The notes: generated by a model not told the origin, from the letters alone. Positions 26,211 through 39,097 are shown, numbered from the stretch's first letter. The stretch is DNA of 64,000 bases from Glossina fuscipes (GCF_014805625.2 NW_023998433.1:5954376-6018375), one strand, 5' to 3'. A program made the numbers and translations.

Positions 26211-27879
26211 TTGACTTTTCGTCGTTTAACAAAACCCACCAGTACTGCTGTGACATTAAAAAGCATGCCAACAGACTTTTGGCCTTAAGAGTTTTCATTC
26301 TGTTATAGCAACTTTTTTTAAATTTCTTTTTAAATAATTAATGTCAATTATAGCAAATGACAAAGTAAATTTCCAACATTTAAACTCAAATGGAGAAAAA
26401 CAAAAAGAAAGTCATACCATTCTTAAGTACATATATAGAAGGCCACGCAAGAGCAGGCAGGCATAGAATTGAACTTTCGTTTCTTTTATTACAGCTCTAC
26501 ACTATTTAATTTAATACTTGCTCAGTATTTTAATGTTTATGTGATGCTTTTACTTTTGGATTTTTTCTGCACTTTTGCACATGCTATGTTCTTCCCTTTC
26601 TCCCTCTCTTTCTATCTCATTCTATCTTTCTGCAGTGTGATATGTTATAAATATTTTATAACCTCAATTACAAAGCACTTAACTTTCATGAATTTAATAC
26701 ACACTCCAAAGTTTCTCGTTTGGTTCGTATAGTGCTGCGATTTTATTGAGATTTTTTCCTCATTGGTTTTTTTTCTTTTTTTCTCTTCTTGTTTTGGTTT
26801 TTGTTTTATTTTACTTTATTTTATTTTTGGTTTCCTGCTCTATTGTGCCAGGTTAAGCCCCTTCAGATTAAAGGCTGTACATTCTATTGATAAATAGCCA
26901 GTAAATGTTTTTGCCAATACCTCAGACTTACACCATCACGCAATCACATACATACGCACACATATTAGAATAGGTAACGATGGTAGGCAGGATATCAATA
27001 ACCGAAACTACCCTTATAACCCTGTTGCTTTACACGTATATGAAAGTAACAGGCATTAAAGCCAAAGTTCGTTGTTAGCCGCCAGAGACTAAGAGAAAAT
27101 GAAAATCAATTTTGCATTAAATTCTTTACTAAACAAAGTACTTTTGCTTAAAAGTTTAAATAAAAATTGCTTTAGATTTCAAAATCTCTACATTCCGTTT
27201 TCTATACTCGTACAATGTAATCAGTTTGTTAACAGTTCTTGTGTGGCCTGCGTTAACAAAAAGTACATGTGTATGTATGATATGAGGATATGTCATCATA
27301 AAGAACTCATCTGTCTTATTTACGATATTTTTGCACATTTATAAAAATGGATGGATGTATATAAAGAAATAATAAAAGGGAAACGTTGATCTTTTCAAAA
27401 CTAATTTCAAGTTCAACAATTGTTCTCAAAAAAAAATTTTATTTTTTCTGTAAGGAGTGAAATGTTAGAAAATAAAAAATTGTACTAAAACTGTGAATAT
27501 TTTCCCCAGCTGAATTTTATTCATTTTTGCATTTTGAGGGTAATCCTTACTACCGCGTCTTCGCGTTAAATATTTATACTATATTCCTTATTAACATCCG
27601 TTATTATTGGTAAGTTGCAATTTTTTGACTAATGTGGACGTGTTCGTTAGGTGAATCAACATTTTTTTAGACTTAATTAAGAGATTTACGATGCCTGTTG
27701 CTATATATTGTAGGTAAAATTTGCAACTATCTCATTTATTTCTTATGTGACCATAAAAATTTTGAATAAACGACAACGCGCAAAGGGAGGAACTTATGGA
27801 CAGGTGAACCTCCGAGAAGGTGAATGTCCTTAAATAGCTTTTCTAAAAATCGTGATAGATATTTTCTTTTTTGTGATTT

Positions 27880-28009
27880 TTTGTATCTACACCGTTTATG
27901 ATGTAAGGGTATATTAACAGTGTCGTACGTAATCTTAAAGAGCATTTAACGTGTGATGATGAGAATGCCGTTGCAGCCATATGTATATGCGTTTTTCCTT
28001 ACGCTAGTA
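27880..28009 (+). repeat. Dispersed repeat D, uninterrupted segment
   Basis: Reads CTACACCGTTTATGATGTAAGGG, then GTAATCTTAAAGAGCATTTAACG, then GCCATATGTATATGCG. The middle and right parts match the two flanks of LINE A copy 1 (16957-16984 and 20996-21030). This copy therefore serves as an empty-site paralogue. Confidence 0.6.
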
Positions 28010-30340
28010 GTTTATTTATATATTTACTTACACATGAAACTCAGCTAAAATAATTTAACGTTCGAATTCAATTGACTCGTAGAAGTAAGTCTTTTACTAA
28101 TTATTATTCAAAACTTAACGTATAAAGCATGTAAGGAGAAGTAGAGAAAAAAAATTAAAATAGTAATTAAATAATAATTCATTTATAAATAAATAAGAAA
28201 AAAAAGCATGTATACAACTGTCACAGAACCGAATTGCAAGTGAACTTCTAAGCCATTGCAACCATGCAAAGGCTTGGCAACCGAAACAGTAAACATCACC
28301 AGGTATTTTCGAATCATAATGAGATGTTAACATTGCAAGTTAAATATGACATAGGCAAATTACGCGTATTACGCAAACTCGTTTTGATAGACTTTCAGGA
28401 ACTGGATATTAAGATTAAGATATCGTTTAGTTCTCTGCAATTAACTCGGAAGGGGTTAAACAGTTCTTAATTCTATTTACATTGACTAAGCTTAACCAAG
28501 ATAAAGTGCCTAGAGAAGCGGTTAAGGACGTTAAGGCTTATATCACCAAGTAATGCAGGCACAAGGAGAAAGAGAGACGAACGATAGAAAGCTCAATGTG
28601 CAAATGAAAACTTGATCTTTGGTCGAATAGAATCTCTAAATCGATGAATGAATCAACGTTTTCCAACTTGTGTGAATCAATGAAATACTCAGTAATGAAT
28701 GACTTTCTTCTCAAGAAAGAAAGCTTCTTACCTTTTTTTAGATTTAAATTAATAAAAATTGACGAGTACTATGTAATCAAATTATTTAAGTCAATTTCAA
28801 GCTGATAAGATTGGGATTCCAAGGAGAAGGAACAAAATAGTTTAACATCTCAACGTCTGCGTGCATTAAGATATGGCTCCATTTAATCACCGAGGGAAGA
28901 TCATTAATTAATGTATAAATTAAACAAAAGTGATGCCAAGTGACTACCTTGAAGGATGAACTAAAACAGAATCTTGAATGATATGCAGGTAAAAACTTAT
29001 CCATTCCACTAAGTCGAAAGGGAAGTCAGACGTATGGAGTTTTAAGATGATTAAGTGATGGTTAACTCAGTCGAACGGTTTGTAGATACGACATCCGTGC
29101 GAGAATCACCAGCAGAAGCTTTGAAAACATGGCAAGTAAACTCTAAGAGATTCGTGACAGTAGATCTTCCTTTCCGAAAGCCACACTGGAATAGAGAAAT
29201 AAAAGATTTGATAGCAAAAGCTAAATGCTGAGTAACAATTCGCTCAAACAATTTAGGTAAGACACTCAACTTGACGATACCTCTGCGTGATGTCTATTCC
29301 CACATATGGGAATTAGAACAAGGAAACTACTCTTCCAATACAAACGGAAATTCTCTGATTTCAGGGGTTGATTACAAATCACTGAAATAGAACCACATAG
29401 CTCGACAGAGCATGGCTTAAGTGCACACGACGGAATCTCTCAATTTTAATATCACCAGAGGACTCAGAGCCATTGATAGAAACAGGCGAGGGAGACATGG
29501 AGATTTTTCTCGTGGAGTTGAGAACCTTAAAAAATATTTGGGATTAACAAGCAATGAGGATTTCATCAACTGAAGGCATCTGCAATAACACTGATGGTTG
29601 AGGTAATTATATCTATGCCTTGTCGCAAAAAAGACGAAATAATCGCAAGCAGAACAGAGTACGATTGTGTGGAAGTACATTACGATTCAATAATTCATTG
29701 ACAAATAGCTCTATCGGACGCTGAAGTGGGGACCATACAGCCAGAATTATTATTATAACATCAAGTGACTAGCGCAAATTGATGTTCCTCAACGCTATGA
29801 CTACATTAGTAGGTTTACACTTTTAGGCCATATCACAAATAAGCGCAGCATCTTTTTTATAAATAGGAATATCCGCACTTGGGGAAATATAGGAACAAGT
29901 TACGTATAACTGTCTATTGACAATTTTCGACAGAATGGTAATAAATTCAACGAGGGGAGGATTAGGAAATTCATTTGAATAGGACGCGATTGCAGCGGAT
30001 ATGGAAGTTAAAACATCACCACCAGTGAGATCTATTCGATATCTTCTTATAACCACTACACTACGAGCTGGGCTTTTATAGGCTTGGGAAAAAGATGAAT
30101 GCTCTAGATAACAACACGCATTGGATATTGCATTAATTTTTTCAAACTTTCAAAGTAAAGAGATTTTTGCTCAATTAAGAAAACTCATTCCTTATCACCG
30201 TTAAACGCTTATAACATTCAATATCCCGCTTCCAACGGTCGGGACATGACCAACACAGCTCTTTCGAGGGATCCAGGACTGCGTTTGCAGCATGTCCCCT
30301 TGATACCAGCATACTTCGTATGACGAGAGTTGAGGAAAAA
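28010..30340 (-). mobile_element. LINE family A, copy 2 (truncated, inactive)
   Basis: A second minus-strand copy of the element at 16985-20995, with closely matching 3' sequence (ACATGAAACT…AGCTAAAA…TTCAATTGACTC at about 28030-28085 against 17030-17085). It holds RT fragments at 28786-29269 and a decayed ORF1/PHD stretch near 30200-30300 (AVLDPSKELCWSCP). It is shorter than copy 1 because of internal deletions. Frameshifts and stops break all frames. Confidence 0.85.
28786..29269 (-). pseudogene. LINE A reverse transcriptase remnant, copy 2
   Basis: The N-terminal RT part reads SVLPKLFERIVTQHL…FQCGFRKGRSTVTNLLEF (29269-29140). A second frame (29004-28786) reads LPSVIKWSHILMHADVEMLN, where the catalytic ADD block has become ADV. 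Both fit LINE RT order, and the changed catalytic residue with frameshifts makes it inactive. Confidence 0.85.
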
Positions 30341-33300
30341 GTAGAATGAAAAGTCGTTATTATCGAGAGAAATGTTCCTGTTAAAGAAAGATTTTACAAT
30401 ATTTATATTGATTAGCGGGCTTATCGCCGACCAATTTAAGCACTTGTCTCAGATAGGATTAATGAGAATAAAAATCAATTAGATTGACTCATCAATGTGA
30501 CGAACGCACTGTACCGACAAATACAACGCCACTACTTGACTTCTATCCAGCCAATTGTCAAACGATTAATATGGTTGCCCGAATATCAGTGAACGGTGCA
30601 ACTTTGAAATTCATAGAGCCATGGATAAATGAAATCATCGCACGTCTCTGTTTTGAAAATGTTAAATGGTTTAAGGTTCAAATGATATCTAAGATACTTA
30701 AACACTTAAAAAAGCTTTAGTTTTTTAGGTCCTACCGTTCGAGGGTATGAATATTCAATTTGATCACATATTTGAAGTAAAAATCAAATCGGACCATCTA
30801 CAGCAGTTAAAATATATCGCAAGTAGCAACCAAGTATTACTTTGAGTTATTACTCCAACTGGCTTAGTTTTTATCTCCTACAAATTAGAAATTGTTTAAA
30901 TAGAATCCAAAACTTGAGGAACCTAGAGTGCCTTTCTAATCGAAATTAAAAAAAAATTGAGTTGAAAATTTTACAGAAATTGACAAAAGAGTTAGCTAAC
31001 TGTATAAGGCAGTTAAGTTTAGGCAAAAACATCAGTCACTTGAAAACAGTGTCGCAGTATTTTTCTAGTGAGTAAAAGTGCTTCTAACTGACTCGCGAGA
31101 CGAAGCTGGACGAAATGAATGAAATTCTTATAATATCAAAAATTTGGAAAACACTTATAAAGTTTTATATGCGTACTTATAGGTGAGAAGTGAGGGAGAA
31201 GGTGGTAATACAAATGAAAACTTTGTTAAGAAGGAAGGAAAAGTTACATTTGCGTTAGAACAATTTTAAATACTTATTGCTCGTGGTCAAAGTCGTTTTA
31301 ATTCCATTGTTTCCGTTTTTTTTTTCTTTTGCAATCATTTTCAACTAACCATAAATAATCATTTGAAAAAAACTATAGAAGCTCAGCCTTAGAGGTAAAG
31401 TGCCACCTTGGTTAATATCTGTAGAAAGAACTTTCCTTTCTTCTCATCTTTTTTTCTCTCCACTGCCAAACCAAATTAAATTCTATTAAATTGTTTGTAA
31501 CAAAACAAAAAAAGAGGAAAAGTCCAAAACACTCATATTGATAAAACCTTTAGCGCAAACTTCGAAGTTCATATAAGAAAACTATTAACGGTTAGGCAAA
31601 AATGCTTTAAAATGTCCCCAGAGATTAAACCAGGCGTTGAAGCATGTGTAGGCATGATGCTGTTGCCGCTGCTTGCTTTAATCTAACCCTGTAGACGATG
31701 AATCCAAAACGAGAAAAAACAAAACGCAGTGGTTTCCGTACGAAACCAAAATCATTTACAAAATCATCTTTGCCTTTTTTGTTGCGATCCCCTCCCTCGC
31801 CGGGTTGTTGCCTCGTTACGGACTTTGAACTTAAATACAATGGGAAAATCTCAACACAGTTTTCAGGCGAGACGCGAGACATTGTCGCCCTCAGTGCATA
31901 CGTGTATAATATAGAATATAAGTAGACGACGGCTAGCTACCATAAAGTAACAACAAGAACAAAAACAAAAAGAATAACAATATTAACAAAAGCAAAAGGC
32001 GTTGAGCATATCGCATTAGATTTATGCCGGGCAACGTGAGTTGCATATGTTTATGATTTTATAGGAAAGCTTCCGGGCCACTTTATGCCAGCTAAACACA
32101 CACTGCCACTTAAAATGAAATTCTGTGTGCGTGCGTGCGTATATGTGTTATAAAAAAGAGCAAGGGCGTTATTGCGTACATGCAAACAAACACTCATGTA
32201 TAAAATATATATACGTTTATATCTAGAATCACTGGCTATAATACGATAGAAGAAGAAGACTGCGCGGGAGTTTTACCAAAAAGAGAAACTTTGATGGTTA
32301 ACCGACAAAAAACAGTGAAAAAGAAAAAAATAACGACATTTGAAATTAAGGCGGCACAGCTAACGAAAAGCGTATAGCGTATGCTCTTTTTGCTTGGGTG
32401 AGAAAGCAAATTTAATGTTAAAAAAGTCTCCTGCTACGCGCATTTTCCTACTCATTTAAAAGGGTTGGCCAACTGAGCACACAAAAACAACAACAATAAG
32501 AAGGATAAAAATAACAAAAACCGCCTGTATATAGCAACAGTGCTTTGAAAGGTCTCTTAACTAATGTTTGCATCGTTTTTCACTTCAACGGGGATATACT
32601 CCCCCTTTGGATATGAAGCAAACGAACAAACAAACAAGCAAACTAACAAACTCAAGAACGTACTAGCATTCAAAATGTCCTTGGCAAAATGTTTGATTAT
32701 TGTGTCATTTATGAACATATACATATATATATGCGCGCTTATACGTAAAGAGGATGAAGGCGTATGGTGTCACATAAAATTTACACTAACGTAATAAAGA
32801 GCTCAATGACACTTTAAATGAAATCGAGAATTCCAGACTCTCAACCGACTATCTGAGCGAGTGTTTGCATGCGTGCATAAGTGCGTGCGAATGTACGTGT
32901 GTGCATGCGTGTATAATCTTGTCTGCATGCCGTCGAAATTAAGTAATGATTTCTTCATTCATTCATTTATTCCTTCGTTCGCTCGCTCGTATGTTAGTTC
33001 GTTCATTCATTCATTCATTCATTCACTTATTGAGTTCAACTCTACACTTGATAAACTAGTGAAAAGAAAATTAACCCTCAATTGAGGTTTACGAATTTAA
33101 TTTGGCGCATAATACTATTCAGCTATTACGACATCCATGCATAAATAAAAGGGGTGTTTAAAAAGTCAATGTTTATTTTTTTGTCTTTTACCTTCTCCTT
33201 TTTCGTAGAATGACACCACTCAACTGAAATCTCTTTTAGACCCTGTGAACTGTGAAAAGCAGCACATCATTAAATTGTCTACTATTAATTTGCCTGATGA

Positions 33301-33799
33301 TGCTCTTTTACCGATTTCATTTCATTGACAAACTAGGGGGGGAACTAGCATAGTAGCGCGAAACAAGGGTTCTATTCTGTATATATTTATGATATACAGA
33401 CACATATGTGAATGCAAGTATATGAATTTGTCATGTGATGACAAATGATTTTAACCAAACGAAAATTAATTACCATCCGTTACGACTTAAAGTCATTTTA
33501 AGTAACTCTTTAATGACAATTTTTAAAAACAAATTTAATAAAAATATCATATTTATTATGATTACATCATCAAGATCTAAAATCTGCACAGATGAAATTC
33601 TAAAATTGCTATTTGTGACGGACTTATGACTAAAAAAGCCGAAAGATCATTTCAAAACAGAAAAGCATTAGCTATCGAGTGCAATTGTAATGAACAATGC
33701 CTGTTTATGCTTATTATTTTACATCCTTATCGTAATAAATTTTACCTCTTCTTTTGATAAAACTGAAGTTTAGTTCAAAAACACTTGTTGCAGAGCTTA
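30341..33799. other. Intronic stretch, no exon recognised
   Basis: Open frames at 30484-30720 and 31625-31925 have no recognisable domain. The block 31560-32560 is less AT-biased, with few simple repeats (for example TTTATGCCGGGCAACGTGAG at 32023-32042), and could hold regulatory DNA. A TTCA repeat lies at 32951-33030. Confidence 0.45.
32951..33030. repeat. TTCA/TTCG tetranucleotide repeat
   Basis: Two runs of CATT/TTCA units separated by CTCG/TTCG variants. Confidence 0.9.
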
Positions 33800-34160
33800 A
33801 CAATTTTGCTTACCCAGCGCTATGACTATCTACGACCTTTTGACTCTTATCATGTAACTTGCGGATACCCTTGCAGTGAATATTTCGTGGTCAGTGATCA
33901 ACTGATTTTCATACATTTTCAACTTTTGCGAACCGCTTAATATGACTACAGCGTTCTGCCAAAAATGGTAATCAGAATGAGATGAGTCTGAAGAACAAAA
34001 GGACAAAGTTCCTAATTCAAGTGAGAGATTACTGGCTTGATTGTTTTTGAGTGAGACGGACGGACGTATGCGGTCATTTAAAGTTTTCAAAACCAAGGTT
34101 TCTTTGCATCAAATCTTCGAAGCCAATTTCTATCCCAAACCAATTTAATCATTTCCGTAG
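33800..34160 (-). mobile_element. Decayed mariner-like fragment, related to the 15300-15700 copy
   Basis: Minus-strand frames include HSDYHFWQNAVVILSG (compare the SDYHLF catalytic block) and, in another frame near the 3' end, GIRKLHDKSQKVVDS. The latter matches the mariner C-terminal GIRKLP.RWQKVVDSDG block. It shares ACGGACGTATGCG and AATCATTTCCGTAG with the copy at 15300-15800. Frameshifted and incomplete. Confidence 0.65.
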
Positions 34161-34589
34161 CTTCAGCTACACTTACTTACAGTTTGAAACAGAATAAAAT
34201 GCAGTGCTCTAAATGACATCTATATCTTTACATTCTGATATGTACGGAGCATGAGCTGGCAAACAGCTGAAACTTATTCCGCACAAACATCGATTTCAAA
34301 TTTATCTATGCTTAAAATTTCAAGAGAAATAAAAGCGGGGAATAAGTTTCAACACAAAGCACTTATTTTACACCTATTAGAAAATCGAAACTTAGCATGT
34401 AGACTATATATAAATGGGATTATTATTATAAATCTGCCGTGATATGAACGCTTTATTCCCTCAAAAATACAGGGATAATTGTTACGAACTAAAAGAACTG
34501 AAGTAATATAAAATTTACATTTGAGTCAAATGGTGGGCCCTATCACCATTTGTTCTTGAACCAAAACATGTCTGTGTATCAAATTTCAT

Positions 34590-34780
34590 CGCTTTATATA
34601 AAAAATTGCGAATTGTAGATTGAACACAACAATGCGAGGTGGCCAGACGCATGGGCAATCGTAGATTGATTCAGAAAGTTATTCAATTCGTATAATAAAA
34701 AATTCGTAAAAAAATCTATCTCTGAGCGTTGCATATATCCGCGCAAACTTAATGTACCCTTATGCCACAAGTAATTTTGG
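34590..34780 (-). repeat. Dispersed repeat D, copy
   Basis: The reverse complement reads CTTGTGGCATAAGGGTACATT, then AAGTTTGCGCGGATATATGC and AACGCTCAGAGATAG. It aligns by eye with 21130-21310 and 38255-38480. Confidence 0.7.
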
Positions 34781-36663
34781 GCAATTGGCATTGATTTACG
34801 TTTTCATGAAAGTTTACACCTTAAGACATGGTTCCGATACAACCCGGTAAACATTGCCCTGATTTGTGTAAGCTTAAATTATATTATTCTGTATAATACC
34901 TTCGTTTAAACATATAAATAGAATAATAAAGTTTCGTAGAATAATGTCTCTATACAACACGATATGAATTAACTGTTTTTTACGATCGTCTTTATACCAG
35001 CTGTGATGGGTTTAAGAAGCGTTTGGAATTTATTTATTAGAAATTAAAATCGTTTAATTTTATTTTAATATTTAATTCATTTTTTACTTAACTAATTTAA
35101 ATTTAACATTCATTCAAAAATTTTTTTCGCAAATATTCATTTTGAAAAGTGTCAGTTTAACATTTAAATAAGGTTGCTGGTCCTATTCTATACAAAGTAG
35201 CAAACACATTGTTTTTTTCTCTTCCGATTAGTGACCGGTCAAGGCCGTAGAATACGACTGTAAACGTTAATTCTATATCTTCAGAGCATTGCCTTTTTTG
35301 CTTGAAAGCTCGCAAGGGTTATCAAGATATGTTATATTCTGAAACTTTAGTCTACGAAAAGAAAAGCAGCATCAGTTAAAATGACGAGTAGCGAAAGATA
35401 CGATTAAGTTAAGTAAAACTTATTTCGTAGTTTCTAGTCCTTTTCATCCATAGCACCGGAAGAAGAAATAAATACGCGTAAAAGATGGAAACAACCTGCC
35501 ATCCATTTTACCACATTTAAAAAAAACTTACTTAGCTTACAGCTCATAGCAGATGTTGGCCTCAATTGCCGGAACAAACATTAGCGGGAATCATCTAAAG
35601 CATAAGTGAAAACGCCTGCTATACCTATCAACTTACAAACAATTTTTATATAGAATCTAGTATCGTTTAGAAGGCGAATTTGATTTACTGCCGCGCATAT
35701 ATTTAACATTATATTGTGGGTTAAGATGAGAGACATTAAAGGTTAGTTTAGAGGCTAATAATTCTTCTTTACCTTGTTTATATCTTTAGGTGATATATTG
35801 GTTAGAGATTTTTCTACCATCATCTAAATATAATTAAATGGTTCAACTAAGTGTGTTTACGTTGTGCAAACATTTACGTAAGCAAGAACACAATATGCTC
35901 AACGGCCAAATAAAAAATGTAGCATAAAATTTGAAAAAAAATTATTGAAAATATAAATTGCAAGTGTGCGATGATTCATCTAAGGAATATTTGGGTTTAG
36001 AAGTTAAATAAAGCAAACTTCTAAAATCTATTAATAATGTACTGCACTATTTTTCATCATCAGGTGTTCATGGCCATCTCTTATTAAATATTAGCCAAGA
36101 GAAAAAGATTATTGTTGTAATAATAGAAACAATTCTGATAAATTTTTTCCTGAGCTTTAAGACAAATAGATTAAGATAGCAAAGTCATGGATCACCACTT
36201 GGATTCTTTTTTACTTTTTGTTTTCCTTTTTGTTTTTTTCCTACAAGAAACGCGTCTTGATCATCAATCATGTCATTGATTTAGCTAAATTAACAGCAAA
36301 TCATTTTGAACTATTTCGGAAAAATGAATTTCTTGATGAAATTAAAGTGTTACGAGCATAAGCCAGAGAATCTGGAACCATCTTTGTCTACATTCTATGG
36401 GAAATTTGTAGAGGCCTCCTTAAAGCATTTTTATACGAAATGCTATTTGATCGTGTAAATTGTTTTATAAAATCTAAACTAGACTTTTTTAAATAAAAAA
36501 AATGGGTTCTGCCAAAATAATAAGCTTTAATTCTTCTTTTAAAAACGTTCTGTTTACTTTAGAATGGATTCATATGTTAAAATGAAAAGTTATAATTGAC
36601 TCTTCCTTTACACGTGTACCATGTTCAAATTTATTCTACGTCACCCAATGCTAGGTGCTTGCT
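34781..36663. other. Intronic stretch, nothing recognised
   Basis: AT-rich unique-looking sequence without a supportable gene, RNA or transposon motif. Confidence 0.5.
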
Positions 36664-37380
36664 TTAATTTCGATAGGCGACATTTCCCTTAAAAATTATA
36701 CGAAAATGACAAATGCAAGTGCACATACCAATTAAATTCGATAGCTTAGACCTTTCTCTACCTGACACAATAGTTCTCAATTTAGTGTTGCAGAGATATT
36801 CAGTGCATACAGACGCTAATCTTGGCGCGCTTACAATTGCATTTTCAATGTTCATTATTTTTGTATTTTGATTTGAAGAATTAAGCTGCCGAAGCTCGTC
36901 AGATATTTTTAGAACGTTATGGTCATGCTGCTCCATTATACCGCAATTGTCGGTTTTTGTTTCACAGTTTAAAAGCGGTGTTTTTGTTGTCAACGGCGAA
37001 AAACAACCTGGAAGACTAAACAAGTTTGAAGACAATAAATTGCAAGACTTAGTCGACATAAACCTAGCTCAAGCCCTCGAAGAACTTTCGAACACATGGA
37101 TATCGAAGTTGAATGTTCATGCCCATAAAGTTTCGCTGTGCATATGATGGGATCGGCTAGTTGTAATGTAGTACGAGCTACTAAACCCGAATGAAAGTAA
37201 GTGCTGCTGCATATATCTAACGGCGTCAACTGAATAAATTGAATGACATATTTTTGCAAAAAAGACCAGCAGTAGCATTTCGCAGACACAGTCATTCTCT
37301 TCCATGAAAACGCTCGGCCACACGTTGTAAGAGTTGTCACGGGCACACCGTAGTACCTCGAATGAAAATTTTTGTCGCAT
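36664..37380 (-). pseudogene. Unidentified decayed ORF region, possibly a LINE ORF1 remnant
   Basis: Overlapping minus-strand frames (37380-37117, 37346-36990, 37059-36664) show higher GC and longer open runs than the surroundings. One frame has Cys-rich spacing (NDCVCEMLLLVFFAKICHSI) that recalls a degraded PHD-like finger. The last frame (131 residues, with DELRQLNSSNQNTKIMN) resembles the helical part of a LINE ORF1. No certain family match was found. It might also be an unrecognised host exon. Confidence 0.3.
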
Positions 37381-37393
37381 CTAGCTTACTCAC

Positions 37394-37455
37394 CAGACAT
37401 AGCGCTTGCATTAGCTGGCGCGCGGTTTCGATGATTGGATGGTATCGTCATGTAG
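37394..37455 (-). other. Candidate 62-nt cassette (poison) exon
   Basis: The minus strand has a pyrimidine-rich acceptor (CTCCCATCTTTTTAG) ending at 37456, and a donor TCTG|GTGAGTAAG after 37394. Spliced behind the homeodomain exon (phase one base), it would read Ala-Thr-stop (G|CT ACA TGA). It could equally be part of the decayed ORF region next to it, with splice sites arising by chance. Confidence 0.25.
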
Positions 37456-38254
37456 CTAAAAAGATGGGAGAAAGTTGTAGAAAATGATCGAAAATATTTT
37501 GGTTTAAAAAATTGTACAAATTTTTCTCAATAAACGCCTTTTGCAAGTGAAAAAATGATCAATATATATTCAAGCACCTAATATATATATGAACTAAAAT
37601 TGGAATTATTAGCAAATAAATCTTCACTGTATCAGATATGTCCGTATAAAGCCAAGAAAAGATGCTGTCGCCGAACGCTCCATATTTGACGCGATATTCG
37701 ATATTTTCGTTATTAGACAAGAGGCTAGAATATTTTTTTTGGTGCCATATATGCTTGTATTTCTATTGATTATTGTTGCCAAATGTCCACGCTATATAAA
37801 AAACAGAATTCAAACACACAAGTTCAACAGCAATATATGTAATGTTAGCGTCACATATAGGCAAATTCTGTAAAAAGCATGATATTTGATTACAACCATT
37901 TAAATCAGTTCAGTAATCATTATAGTGCGGCTATATTACCGAAGCATACAAAAACTTAAAAATTTCGTTACGATGTAATGCAAATGTTATTTAATGATAT
38001 GTTTTCTTAAAAATACCAAGAACTCTGCTATAAATGACAAAAAAAAAAGATATTAGATTGCATTCATTCATAAAGAAGTTATTCCCCATAGAAATCGTCG
38101 CAAGCACATTCACTTCAAAGATGTTCCGTTTGCTCAAAATATATAATTCATAAGGAGTCATGTTACTAATACTCAACTTATGAAGTATCACTTTGCGTGG
38201 TAGCTTGTTTCGAAAAATTCGCCTTTGAAATTGACTGAATTTTTTAAATTTTTT

Positions 38255-38480
38255 TTACTCTACACCATTTGTGGTACAAGGATATTTTAAGTTTGTACGT
38301 TTGTATGCAACACCCAGAAAGTCTTGAGAAAGACCCATCTTTTATTATACTAATCGATTCAGAAAATGATTCTGGATCCATCTAAGGCTGTCGGCTTGTC
38401 TCTCCAAATTGCATTTAACGTTTGAGCCACAAGTTTTGGGACATTTTAATTAAATATAGTAACTGACGTGTTTTGACTCA
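38255..38480 (+). repeat. Dispersed repeat D, copy
   Basis: Reads CTCTACACCATTTGTGGTAC, then AAGTTTGTACGTTTGTATGC and AACACCCAGAAAGTCTTGAG, followed by an ATCGATTCAG stretch. The same order of blocks occurs in the other D copies. Confidence 0.7.
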
Positions 38481-39097
38481 GATACAAAAGTCGTTGAAAA
38501 TAATTCGGATCGGACAAGATTTTCGTCCGCTTCCCATATAATGCCTTGCAAGGATTTTGAAAAATCCTTATATTAATAACTGCAGGATAGTGTAGGTGTA
38601 GGTTTAAGGGTGGGTCGTAGCCGACCACAATGTTCTTACTTGTTTTTTCTTAAATTTTTTCTTTATATACATTTTATATCTTTTTGCCACATTTTAAATG
38701 ACGTGTTAAGTTGTTTAACCTGGCCGTTTAATAAACCTCGTTACAATATCTTTCGACAGTAGGATAAAATAATGTCTAATCATACATACGTACCTAATTT
38801 AACGTGACGCAAAAAACGAAAGTGAAAAACTATCTTTTATGCGCTTTCTCTTAAAGATACACCTTAAGTCACTTTAGTAGTGAGGACAGAAATAATTAAA
38901 TAGAATATTCACAAAAAGTAATTTATGGTTATATATGCTTATTAATCGCCAACAAAAGTGGTGCTTAGCTAAATTGCACCCGAACCACTTCTATGTATTT
39001 TGTAACTTGCCCTGCACTTTGAATCATAAAAAACAACCGGATTGTTTCGTAGTTTTTCCCTATAGTATCCTGAGAAGAACTATTTGCAAAAATAGAA
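38481..39097. other. Intronic stretch downstream of the homeodomain exon
   Basis: No gene recognised. The plus-strand frame at 38935-39165 looks like chance. Confidence 0.5.

Larger units (their letters stand above)
22141..27875. other. Intronic stretch with simple repeats
   Basis: No exon recognised. It contains a GGTGGTGGTGGTTGTGGTG-like G/T tract near 22602-22620, a GATA repeat (23265-23293), a poly-A run near 23908-23936, an AACAACA/TTGTTG tract near 24225-24265, and a CT tract (26123-26210). Parts such as 22480-22690 look less degraded and could be regulatory. The open frames here are chance frames. Confidence 0.5.

Noticed and set aside
26078..26308. Leu/Ser-rich and Arg/Glu-rich open frames
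   Set aside because: Products of the CT/GA repeat, not genes.
28264..28470. Plus-strand 68-codon open frame
   Set aside because: It is antisense to LINE A copy 2 and has no domain of its own.
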